This document shows, piece by piece, positions 1-4,404 of a DNA stretch of 5,120 nt (positions within the stretch are counted from its first letter, which is position 1; every line of letters starts with the position of its first letter). A model generated the notes under the pieces. That model did no database searches. It had not been told where the DNA came from and saw only the letters and a list, made by a program, of their open reading frames with translations. The position numbers were made by a program, and so were the translations under genes. The stretch is from an uncultured Phascolarctobacterium sp. (GTDB lineage: Bacteria > Bacillota > Negativicutes > Acidaminococcales > Acidaminococcaceae), in the NCBI GenBank assembly GCA_945949475.1, contig CAMFET010000080.1:1-5120 (forward strand). The letters run 5' to 3'.

Positions 1-67
1 TTCAAGCTGATTTATCAAGGCATACGGGATGTTTTCCGTGTGCGAAGTTTGAGTTGCCTACATAATC

Positions 68-100
68 AAAAAAAGGAGTCGCCAAACTTGGCGGCTCCTT
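68..100 (-). terminator. Intrinsic terminator of the minus-strand GGAREGAGRK gene
   Basis: On the minus strand a stem of about 10-11 bp (75-85 against 88-98, one G-U pair; the two innermost pairs are probably open) is followed by seven T residues (plus-strand A-run at 68-74). It lies about 20 bases beyond the stop codon of the gene at 121-489. The plus-strand side lacks a T-tract, so it mainly acts on minus-strand transcripts. Confidence 0.85.
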
Positions 101-120
101 GTACTCTCAATATGTGTGTT

Positions 121-489
121 TTATTTAAGGCCGTGCTCACGTTCGTAATCGCACACTGCATCCTTGAAGGCCATTACGGCAGCGTCTTTTAAGAGTTTTT
201 CGATTTTACTCCAAGGTCTCCCTCCATTGACTTTAATCATGGTCGCTGCAACGGGCTTTAGCATTTGAAAGGCCAATTTGAAAAGCTCTTCTTCCAGATT
301 TATGGAGACTTTGGGCTTTCCGGAAGCTTCTCTTCGCATGGAAACAATGTAGTCTTTTACTGCTAATTTTTCGTCTTCAGTGAGGATGAAGGTGGATGGT
401 TTTGCTCCGTCGGGAAGGCTTTTTTTGCGGCCTGCGCCCTCGCGTGCACCACCATGGGTGTTGGCCTTTTTCATGGTTTCTTCTGTCAT
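121..489 (-). CDS. Small basic protein with GGAREGAGRK N-terminal motif (phage/plasmid-type, unknown function)
   Basis: This encodes 122 residues. The start at 487-489 is chosen because an AAAGGCGG ribosome binding site lies 8 bases upstream; a second Met at residue 6 has no comparable site. Residues 13-23 read GGAREGAGRKK, a Gly/Arg/Lys-rich signature that recurs at the N-terminus of small proteins of phages, plasmids and integrative elements, some of them DNA-associated. Residues about 38-55 and 65-80 look helical, and the C-terminal half is a mixed charged helical region. There is no signal peptide or membrane segment. The gene is monocistronic: it has its own promoter (541-569), a palindrome between promoter and ribosome binding site, and a terminator beyond the stop. 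A nucleic-acid-binding role is inferred only from the basic N-terminus; no catalytic motif is visible. I cannot assign it to a named family. Confidence 0.8.
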   Translation of the reverse strand: MTEETMKKANTHGGAREGAGRKKSLPDGAKPSTFILTEDEKLAVKDYIVSMRREASGKPKVSINLEEELFKLAFQMLKPVAATMIKVNGGRPWSKIEKLLKDAAVMAFKDAVCDYEREHGLK

Positions 490-521
490 AGTATATACCG
501 CCTTTCTATTGTTTTAATAAT

Positions 522-537
522 TTCAAGATTTCTTGAA
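522..537. promoter_or_regulatory. Palindrome TTCAAGA-TT-TCTTGAA, candidate operator
   Basis: A perfect 7-bp inverted repeat with a 2-bp centre lies between the minus-strand promoter (-10 at 541-546) and the ribosome binding site of the gene at 121-489. That is a typical position for a dimeric repressor to block transcription. The left arm with its flank (taatttcaagat, 518-529) recurs exactly at 602-613, upstream of the same promoter. The first ten bases recur at 3788-3797, upstream of another promoter. Operator function is inferred from position and symmetry. Confidence 0.45.
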
Positions 538-540
538 TAT

Positions 541-569
541 ATAATAGCATAGCGAGGTAAACATGTCGA
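541..569 (-). promoter_or_regulatory. Sigma-A-type promoter for the GGAREGAGRK gene
   Basis: Read on the minus strand, a -35 of TCGACA (569-564, 5 of 6 to consensus) is separated by exactly 17 bases from a -10 of TATTAT (546-541). The -10 is preceded by TGC, giving an extended -10. Transcription would start near 534, inside or next to the TTCAAGA palindrome. Confidence 0.75.
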
Positions 570-717
570 GAAGAAAATCAAAAAAATACAATAATATAAG
601 ATAATTTCAAGATATGCATTTGCTAGTGTTATGTATGATTAAGCCTATATTGATGAGCTTCCGTGTCGATCAAGCTTGCCTTTGCGTTCTAATCATATGT
701 TGTGAAAGCCAGCAAAT

Positions 718-746
718 TTGACTTTTTTGGAGTTTTTTGGTATAAT
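718..746 (+). promoter_or_regulatory. Strong sigma-A promoter for the tandem RNA units and alpha-CTD operon
   Basis: TTGACT (718-723, 5 of 6) is followed after a 17-base T-rich spacer by a perfect TATAAT (741-746). The predicted start near 753-754 lies just before the first structured RNA unit. It is the only convincing plus-strand promoter before the gene at 978. Confidence 0.85.
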
Positions 747-753
747 AATTTCA

Positions 754-850
754 TAAGTTAAACGTCTATCGCACGAGGACGCGAAAGTTCTGCGAAGTGC
801 TAGCTGCTAAGTGAGCGTAACCTGAGGACGTGATGCTCAGGGATTTTTTG
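754..850 (+). ncRNA. Structured RNA unit A of a tandem pair (leader RNA with terminator)
   Basis: The unit begins at the predicted transcription start. It has a first hairpin (770-776 with 788-794, one internal mismatch and a G-U pair). A single-stranded or complex core follows (794-817: GAAGTGCTAGCTGCTAAGTG then AGCG). A terminator hairpin (821-826 with 836-841) plus T6 ends it. Unit B downstream repeats the architecture and the 24-base core exactly. The first stem changes from CGCA/TGCG here to CACA/TGTG in B, which is a compensated change and supports a conserved fold. The motif GAGGAYG occurs at the 5' edge of both hairpin loops. It could be a riboswitch-like attenuator or a small RNA; I cannot name the family. 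Confidence 0.7.
821..849 (+). terminator. Intrinsic terminator of RNA unit A
   Basis: CCTGAG (821-826) pairs with CTCAGG (836-841) over a 9-base loop, and six T residues follow after GA (844-849). The stem is identical in the second unit. Because the operon genes lie downstream without another clear promoter, this is probably a partial or regulated stop. Confidence 0.8.
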
Positions 851-867
851 TATATTTTTATAATTAA

Positions 868-958
868 AGAATCATCCATCACAGGAGGATGCACGGTCCT
901 GTGAAGTGCTAGCTGCTAAGTGAGCGTTAACCTGAGGACGAAAACTCAGGGGTTTTTT
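868..958 (+). ncRNA. Structured RNA unit B of a tandem pair (leader RNA with terminator)
   Basis: This is the second unit, about 109 bases downstream of the first. Its first hairpin is a perfect 7-bp stem (CACAGGA 880-886 with TCCTGTG 897-903). The 24-base core at 903-926 is identical to that of unit A, followed by one extra T. The terminator hairpin (931-936 with 945-950) ends in T6. Loop sequences differ from unit A while stems and core are kept, as expected for a selected RNA structure. The ribosome binding site of the alpha-CTD gene starts only 9 bases after the T-tract. A TATAAT at 859-864 between the units has no matching -35, so B is probably made by read-through of A. Confidence 0.7.
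931..958 (+). terminator. Intrinsic terminator of RNA unit B, directly before the alpha-CTD gene
   Basis: CCTGAG (931-936) pairs with CTCAGG (945-950) over an 8-base loop, and a GG then T6 (953-958) follow. It sits 19 bases before the ATG of the next gene, too close for an independent promoter in between. Expression of that gene should therefore depend on read-through here. Confidence 0.8.
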
Positions 959-977
959 GTTTCTCTAGGGGGTTCTC

Positions 978-1373
978 ATGAGATATGTGGAAAATGGCGT
1001 ACGTGAAGATTTTGCAAAGCTAACTTTTAAGGGGCTCAATGTGCCGTTGTGTGAGTTGGATGAGGAGGAATGGTTAGAGGTTGTTTTTGGCATAAAGAGC
1101 AGTAGAAGCTATGGGAAGAATAACGCAGGCGGCAAAAGTGATGCTGTTGGCTTAAAAGGTAGCTCAACATGTGGTGATGCATCCATAGACATATTGGAGC
1201 TTTCAGCGAGGGCGGAACACTGTTTGCAAAGGGCTGGGGTTACGACGATAGGAGAGCTGTGTGCTATGAGTGAGGAAGAGTTATCCAAACTGCGCAACAT
1301 GGGCAAAAAGACGGTGGAAGAGGTTAAAGCAAAGCTTCGCAAGATGGGTTATGAATTACGCTGCCAGTATTAG
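978..1373 (+). CDS. Stand-alone RNA polymerase alpha-subunit C-terminal-domain protein
   Basis: This encodes 131 residues; the start is supported by AGGGGG at 967-972, five bases before ATG. Residues about 70-127 match the RpoA C-terminal domain, a helix-hairpin-helix fold that binds UP-element DNA and transcription factors. The match includes the RAEHCL segment (78-83) and the RNMGKKTVEEVKAKL segment (106-120), which closely resembles the Bacillus-type alpha-CTD. Residues equivalent to E. coli R265, C269, G296 and K298 are present (R78, C82, G109, K111). The usual Asn268 is His81 and Ser299 is Thr112. The alpha N-terminal domain (dimerisation and beta/beta' binding) is missing. Instead there are about 65 unrelated residues ending in a Gly/Ser-rich linker. 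It may act as a DNA-binding regulator or polymerase modulator (inference). It is the first gene of an operon with the gene at 1390, behind two tandem RNA terminators. Confidence 0.85.
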   Translation: MRYVENGVREDFAKLTFKGLNVPLCELDEEEWLEVVFGIKSSRSYGKNNAGGKSDAVGLKGSSTCGDASIDILELSARAEHCLQRAGVTTIGELCAMSEEELSKLRNMGKKTVEEVKAKLRKMGYELRCQY

Positions 1374-1389
1374 GAAAGGGGAGAAGGTT

Positions 1390-1875
1390 GTGTTAAGTGT
1401 TATTTGCGAAAATAAGCATAATGGGCTGCACATTGTTTGCGATGATACTACAAAGCAATACTACTGCTTTACAGATTTTGATTGGAACGGGAAATACTAT
1501 GCTGGCTCACCTTGTTACAAGGATGGGTTAGTGGAAGGTGAAACTCGAATCATAGCCATAGTACCAGTGATGCTAAGAACCTATAAAGATACGAGCGATT
1601 GTACAGCCAAGGTGCTATGTTACGAGTATGGCAAAGAAGCTGTTTATGCTTTAATCAATGGCGAAGCATATGGTGATTTTAATTTTGAAACAGAGGAGTA
1701 TGATTTTGATGATGGAGGAGTGTTTGATAGTCAGGAAGAGTTTAATGAGTTTGTAAAAAGTAGTAATCAATGGGTAGATTTATTATACGAGATTGTTTAC
1801 TCCACAGATGATGCAAGCGTTCTTTTTCATAAAGGGAATATGCGTCGGTGCATAGGGGAAGAGTTTATGTGTTAG
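1390..1875 (+). CDS. Unrecognised acidic protein, second gene of the alpha-CTD operon
   Basis: The reading frame is open from further upstream, but I choose the GTG at 1390. An AAAGGGG ribosome binding site (1375-1381) lies 8 bases before it, and the start falls 16 bases after the alpha-CTD stop. An ATG at 1351 would overlap the preceding gene and has no good site. The product is 161 residues with no family I recognise. It has a beta-rich, aromatic N-terminal half (Tyr, Phe and Trp clusters around residues 20-40) and a very acidic stretch around residues 99-118 (Glu/Asp with Phe and Tyr). Seven Cys are scattered without a clear metal-site pattern. There is no signal peptide or membrane helix. 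Tight spacing suggests co-translation with the alpha-CTD protein, so a functional partnership is plausible but inferred. Confidence 0.75.
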   Translation: MLSVICENKHNGLHIVCDDTTKQYYCFTDFDWNGKYYAGSPCYKDGLVEGETRIIAIVPVMLRTYKDTSDCTAKVLCYEYGKEAVYALINGEAYGDFNFETEEYDFDDGGVFDSQEEFNEFVKSSNQWVDLLYEIVYSTDDASVLFHKGNMRRCIGEEFMC

Positions 1876-1900
1876 TGATATTAAAGGTTTTTCTGTAAGA

Positions 1901-1924
1901 TTGCGAAGCTTAGCAACTTTTTTT
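1901..1924 (+). terminator. Weak intrinsic terminator after the alpha-CTD operon
   Basis: A short TTGC/GCAA stem (1901-1904 with 1913-1916) encloses an 8-base loop and is followed by C then seven T residues (1918-1924). It lies 25 bases after the stop at 1875. The short stem makes it a weak candidate, but position and T-tract fit. Confidence 0.4.
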
Positions 1925-2153
1925 CCACGATTAAATAGGAGTATGATTGTATAATGAAAGTACCAGCTTTCTGATGTAGGGAGAACATCCTCAGCTTACC
2001 TAGTATTATTTGGCGGGAAGAGGAAACAGCATTAGCAGAAGTATCCGATATACTATTGAAATAGTGCTATATTAACTATAACAGAGCATTTTGCTGGGGA
2101 GCCCACTAGGAATGAGCCCTGGATGGCCTGAGGGAATGTAAATGTTATATATG
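1925..2153. other. Intergenic stretch without a recognised gene
   Basis: No ORF with a credible ribosome binding site is seen. The stretch holds a TATAAT at 1950-1955 without a -35, a TTGAAA (2056-2061) to TATAAC (2077-2082) pair with a short 15-base spacer, and an extended -10-like TGTTATATA at 2143-2151 immediately before the RNA element. GAGCCC occurs twice, at 2099-2104 and 2114-2119. One of the two promoter-like sites may drive the RNA at 2154, but neither is strong. Confidence 0.4.
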
Positions 2154-2257
2154 AAGAGGTTGACTGCCGGAAATCTCGTGCTTGCCTTTGGCATGCGGTC
2201 GCTTGACAACGAGTGCGTTCATTATAGGGTGCCAAGCACGGCAGCACCTCTTTTTTT
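2154..2257 (+). ncRNA. Structured RNA element, copy 1, with built-in terminator
   Basis: The 5' and 3' ends close into a compound stem: GAGGT (2156-2160) with ACCTC (2246-2250), and CTGCCG (2164-2169) with CGGCAG (2239-2244). A T7 tract follows. Inside, CTCGT (2175-2179) pairs with ACGAG (2209-2213), enclosing a TGCC/GGCA hairpin (2183-2186, 2190-2193). GCTTG (2201-2205) can pair with CAAGC (2233-2237), a possible pseudoknot. An almost identical element lies at 3585-3688. The first 63 bases are the same, and changes in the 3' part keep the stems (ACCTC becomes GCTTC through G-U pairs). No ORF with a ribosome binding site runs through it. It is a terminated small RNA or the 3' end of a longer transcript; the family is not recognised. 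Confidence 0.75.
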
Positions 2258-2344
2258 GCAGGGATTTATAGGGTAGCTATAGAATTGTAATGCATCATAT
2301 ATGCGTTAGGTTATAGTTTTGATATTAAGGACGGAGGTATAAGG

Positions 2345-3361
2345 ATGGATTACAGATTAATGAGAATTGCGGAAGAAACACAGAGAATAACCCAGGTGGG
2401 CAGTTATGAGATTGGTAAGTCTACTATATATTTAAGCAAAAAGGATAACCAGCTATTCACAGAGGCGTATGCTTTCTCTCCAAAGGATGTTAGTAAGATT
2501 TACTATGATTATTCTCAACCAGCAGTGAGAGAAAAGAAAGAAAATATGGCAAGAATCGAAGTTGTTGATAGTGATTCTTTCGAAGCTGCTCGCGATATGG
2601 ATAATCCATTAGTTATGAATTTTGCTTCGGCAACCCATAAAGGAGGAGGTTTTTTGACGGGAGCTCATGCACAGGAAGAATCTTTATGCAGATGCAGTAC
2701 CCTATATGCTTCTTTAACTTCTACGAAGGCACAAGTATATTATGATTATAATAGGGGATTGCAATCACCAATGCATTCAGATTATATGCTGGTGTCGCCT
2801 AATGTATGCGTTTTTAGAGATTCTGAATTGCAACTATTAGAAAGACCATATACTGTTGCTGTAGGTACAATTCCTGCACCTAATTTGAGGAATATTGGCC
2901 ATGCTGTTGATAAGAACGAACTGACCAGAATAATGCTTTGGAGAATTAGGCATTACTTAGCTGTGGCTGTTAAGGAAGGTTATCGGAATCTTGTACTGGG
3001 AGCATGGGGGTGTGGTGCCTTTCGGCATGATCCATATGATGTGGCTGGATACTTTCGTAAGGTATTGGTAGACGAAGGATTTGCAGCCTTATTTGATGAA
3101 ATAAGATTTGCGATCATAAAGAGTCCGTATAACTTTAAGGCTTTTAAGGATGTTCTGGTGAAAAATCAGCATACCGATTTCATGTTGCTACGTAAAAATG
3201 AAAACAGGGAAATATTAGAGCACCTTCGAGCAATAGAACAGATAGTAAGACAAAAATGTGGCAGATGTGAGGCGGTTCATAGTTGTTTAGGTTGTAATTT
3301 TGCTGAGCTTAGACAAGACATCGATCATGCAAGAAAAATGGTTATAATTCAGGAACATTGA
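2345..3361 (+). CDS. Microbial-type poly(ADP-ribose) glycohydrolase / macrodomain protein (TIGR02452-like) with Cys-rich tail
   Basis: This encodes 338 residues; the start has GGAGG at 2333-2337, seven bases before ATG. The PARG signature GGG-X7-QEE is at residues 100-112, preceded by the NFASATHKGGG segment (92-102). The second Glu of QEE is the expected catalytic acid. A second family block, GAWGCGAFRHDP, is at 219-230. These mark the bacterial PARG/DUF2263 macrodomain family, which hydrolyses ADP-ribose polymers or related ADP-ribosyl links in the cytoplasm. The macrodomain ends near residue 270. A tail of about 65 residues follows, containing CGRC (305-308) and CLGC (314-317), a CxxC-x5-CxxC set able to bind a metal, between helical segments. 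I believe this tail is longer than in typical members. The gene lies between two copies of the same RNA element, and a tRNA-like sequence follows it. No ADP-ribosyltransferase is in the window, so the substrate is unknown. Confidence 0.9.
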   Translation: MDYRLMRIAEETQRITQVGSYEIGKSTIYLSKKDNQLFTEAYAFSPKDVSKIYYDYSQPAVREKKENMARIEVVDSDSFEAARDMDNPLVMNFASATHKGGGFLTGAHAQEESLCRCSTLYASLTSTKAQVYYDYNRGLQSPMHSDYMLVSPNVCVFRDSELQLLERPYTVAVGTIPAPNLRNIGHAVDKNELTRIMLWRIRHYLAVAVKEGYRNLVLGAWGCGAFRHDPYDVAGYFRKVLVDEGFAALFDEIRFAIIKSPYNFKAFKDVLVKNQHTDFMLLRKNENREILEHLRAIEQIVRQKCGRCEAVHSCLGCNFAELRQDIDHARKMVIIQEH

Positions 3362-3373
3362 TACTTTATATGG

Positions 3374-3404
3374 CTGTAAGCGGTATTAAGATTATGCTTT
3401 ACAG
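3374..3404 (+). other. Hairpin after the PARG gene
   Basis: CTGTAAGC (3374-3381) pairs with GCTTTACAG (3396-3404) with one bulged T and a 14-base loop, 12 bases after the PARG stop. No T-tract follows, so it is a poor terminator. It could instead be a 3'-end stabiliser or a processing site between the mRNA and the tRNA-like sequence downstream. Confidence 0.4.
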
Positions 3405-3419
3405 ACTTAAGTTTGATAT

Positions 3420-3496
3420 TGCCGTAGATACGCTGATGGAACAGCACCTAGTATGGGACTAGGACGGGACAGTAGGTTCGAATCCTGCATACGGTA
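3420..3496 (+). tRNA. tRNA-Pro(UGG)-like RNA with non-canonical features
   Basis: Four stems form. The acceptor is 3420-3426 with 3490-3496 (7 bp, one G-U). The D stem is GCTG 3432-3435 with CAGC 3442-3445. The anticodon stem is CCTAG 3447-3451 with CTAGG 3459-3463. The T stem is GTAGG 3472-3476 with CCTGC 3484-3488 (one U-G) and has the canonical loop TTCGAAT. The anticodon loop TATGGGA gives UGG (Pro) with G37, as in tRNA-Pro. Odd points: position 33 is A instead of the near-universal U. The D loop is only 6 bases (it keeps GG). There are 5 bases between acceptor and D stem, an 8-base variable region, one extra base between T stem and acceptor, and ATA where CCA would be. The intact stems argue against simple decay. 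It could be a tRNA mimic, an aberrant mobile-element tRNA or a diverged pseudogene. No promoter is seen, so it is probably co-transcribed with PARG. Confidence 0.6.
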
Positions 3497-3504
3497 ATAT
3501 AGAG

Positions 3505-3567
3505 CGCTGCTATAGTTCTAACGGCAATTGTAGCCGCGTCGACTCTATAGCAGCGTGATTTTTATTT
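3505..3567 (+). terminator. Strong terminator hairpin after the tRNA-like RNA
   Basis: A perfect 11-bp stem (CGCTGCTATAG 3505-3515 with CTATAGCAGCG 3545-3555) carries an inner CGGC/GCCG hairpin (3522-3525, 3533-3536). It is followed by the T-rich tail TGATTTTTATTTT. It starts 8 bases after the tRNA-like element and would end its primary transcript. The elaborate apical part is larger than a terminator needs, so a second role is possible. Confidence 0.7.
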
Positions 3568-3584
3568 TGCTTTCTCTGATTGGA

Positions 3585-3688
3585 AAGAGGTTGACTGCCG
3601 GAAATCTCGTGCTTGCCTTTGGCATGCGGTCGCTTGACAACGAGTGCTCTCCTTATGGGGTGCCAAGCGCGGCAGCGCTTCTTTTTTC
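3585..3688 (+). ncRNA. Structured RNA element, copy 2, with built-in terminator
   Basis: This is a direct-repeat copy of the element at 2154-2257, 1431 bases downstream; the first 63 bases (3585-3647) are identical. The closing stem is GAGGT (3587-3591) with GCTTC (3677-3681), using G-U pairs. CTGCCG (3595-3600) pairs with CGGCAG (3670-3675), and T6 follows. The apical linker differs (TCTCCTTATGGGG here against GTTCATTATAGGG), while the pairing segments and the candidate pseudoknot partners (GCTTG 3632-3636 with CAAGC 3664-3668) are kept. It starts right after the terminator of the tRNA-like unit, and no good promoter fits in that gap, so its expression may rely on read-through. Confidence 0.75.
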
Positions 3689-3729
3689 TTGCAATTTGTT
3701 TTGCTACAATTGCTGAGAAATTAATAACC

Positions 3730-3779
3730 AAAAAACAGGACTTTAGGGGTTGAAATTTACTGCCTAAGTCCTGTTTTTT
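3730..3779. terminator. Bidirectional intrinsic terminator
   Basis: AAAAAACAGGACTTTAGG (3730-3747) pairs with CCTAAGTCCTGTTTTTT (3763-3779), with one bulged T and a loop of about 15 bases. An A-run on the left and a T-run on the right make it work for transcripts from either side. It closes the RNA-rich cluster before the gene at 3916. Confidence 0.8.
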
Positions 3780-3830
3780 GCGTTGCGTAATTTCAAGTCT
3801 TGTTCGCTATTAAATTAGTAAATGCGGGTG

Positions 3831-3836
3831 TATAAT
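3831..3836 (+). promoter_or_regulatory. -10 element of the likely promoter for the 116-aa gene
   Basis: A perfect TATAAT lies about 80 bases before the ATG at 3916. No good -35 is found at 16-18 bases (TATTAA is at the 17-base position). An AATTTCAAG motif shared with the region around the minus-strand promoter at 541-569 lies upstream at 3789-3797. The promoter may need an activator, or may be weak. Confidence 0.45.
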
Positions 3837-3915
3837 AGATTGTGGAGAAAAAACTATGCCTAAAAATTGATTTTACCGCTAATACATTATGACTTATTCT
3901 GAAGGAGGAAAAATT

Positions 3916-4266
3916 ATGTCTTATTACGAAGTGGGAAAAGTAAGTAGAATAAGTGAAGAGTACGAAGGAGTTATGCCGGCTAAGGCTTTGGAAAAGGCTA
4001 TGATGATGGCTAAAGAAGTCCACAGGGAAATGATAGTTTTCCACAAAAAATGTAATGAATACCATGTTGCTGTCGGTTACTACGGAGCGGGAGCTTATGA
4101 TAGTGCTCAAAGAATCCAATTTGATAATCCCTGCAGTGATTTTGCACCGTTGGAAAAGCTTGTGGTAGATTTTTTTCGTGAGCATGTGAGAAAAGGTGTA
4201 CCGGTCAATAGCATTTATGTGGCAGCCAATGGTGTCCATAGCAAAGAATTTGGCGTGTGTCTGTGA
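3916..4266 (+). CDS. Unrecognised 116-aa protein
   Basis: The start at 3916 is set by a perfect AAGGAGG (3902-3908) seven bases upstream. The in-frame ATG at 3889 has no ribosome binding site and lies before that site, so it is rejected. The protein has no family I recognise. Residues about 20-36 form a Met-rich helix (KALEKAMMMAKEVHREM), followed by beta-like segments around 37-60 with a Gly/Tyr turn (GYYGAGAY). A second helix lies at about 78-93 (LEKLVVDFFREHVRK). A final strand pair contains SIYVAANG. The alternating alpha/beta pattern suggests a small compact cytoplasmic protein, without signal peptide or membrane segment. It is monocistronic, lies after a bidirectional terminator, and converges on the minus-strand operon. 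Confidence 0.8.
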   Translation: MSYYEVGKVSRISEEYEGVMPAKALEKAMMMAKEVHREMIVFHKKCNEYHVAVGYYGAGAYDSAQRIQFDNPCSDFAPLEKLVVDFFREHVRKGVPVNSIYVAANGVHSKEFGVCL

Positions 4267-4368
4267 GTTTAGTGATGAAGATATTTCTCTTGTACCTGCA
4301 TTATTTTGCGGTTAACATTGACTTATGGTTTATCTAAAATAGTATAGAATTAATTTGCTATATAGGTT

Positions 4369-4404
4369 GCTAACTAAGCAAAATTATGCTAGAGGTTAGC
4401 TTTT
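4369..4404 (+). terminator. Weak hairpin terminator between convergent genes
   Basis: GCTAAC (4369-4374) pairs with GTTAGC (4395-4400), with an inner AGCA/TGCT pair and a four-T tail (4401-4404). It overlaps the last codons of the minus-strand 150-aa gene and could stop plus-strand transcripts from the gene at 3916. The short T-run and the distance from that stop (about 100 bases) make it tentative. Confidence 0.35.

Noticed and set aside
20..43. Hairpin GCATACGG/CCGTGTGC near the left edge
   Set aside because: No T-tract follows on either strand and the flanking gene is outside the window, so no role can be assigned.
2053..2247. Minus-strand open frame across RNA element copy 1
   Set aside because: The element is conserved as an RNA fold with a terminator on the plus strand. 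The frame has no ribosome binding site, and its product looks random.
3420..3496. Integration site remnant at a tRNA 3' end
   Set aside because: The 5' half pairs with the 3' half in all stems, so a complete RNA is present and not just a duplicated 3' end. No integrase or matching direct repeat was found in the window.
3420..3567. T-box leader or tmRNA end
   Set aside because: There is no T-box TGGNACC-type bulge and no downstream aminoacyl-synthetase gene. There is also no tag-peptide frame or other tmRNA parts, and the anticodon arm is that of a tRNA.
3856..3870. Four-codon mini-ORF (ATG CCT AAA AAT TGA) in the leader of the 116-aa gene
   Set aside because: It is too short to separate from chance. 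No attenuator structure was found after it.
3793..4239. A 148-codon open frame on the minus strand opposite the 116-aa gene
   Set aside because: It has no ribosome binding site and a His/Ser/Phe-rich composition typical of an antisense shadow. It overlaps a plus-strand gene with a perfect AAGGAGG.
4318..4348. TTGACT with TATAGA, promoter-like on the plus strand
   Set aside because: The spacer is 19 bases, and it would only transcribe antisense into the 150-aa gene. It is kept as a weak possibility only.
4369..4400. GCTAAC/GTTAGC inverted repeat as an integron attC-like site
   Set aside because: The ends do not fit the RYYYAAC and GTTRRRY core sites, and the repeat overlaps a coding end. A hairpin explains it better.
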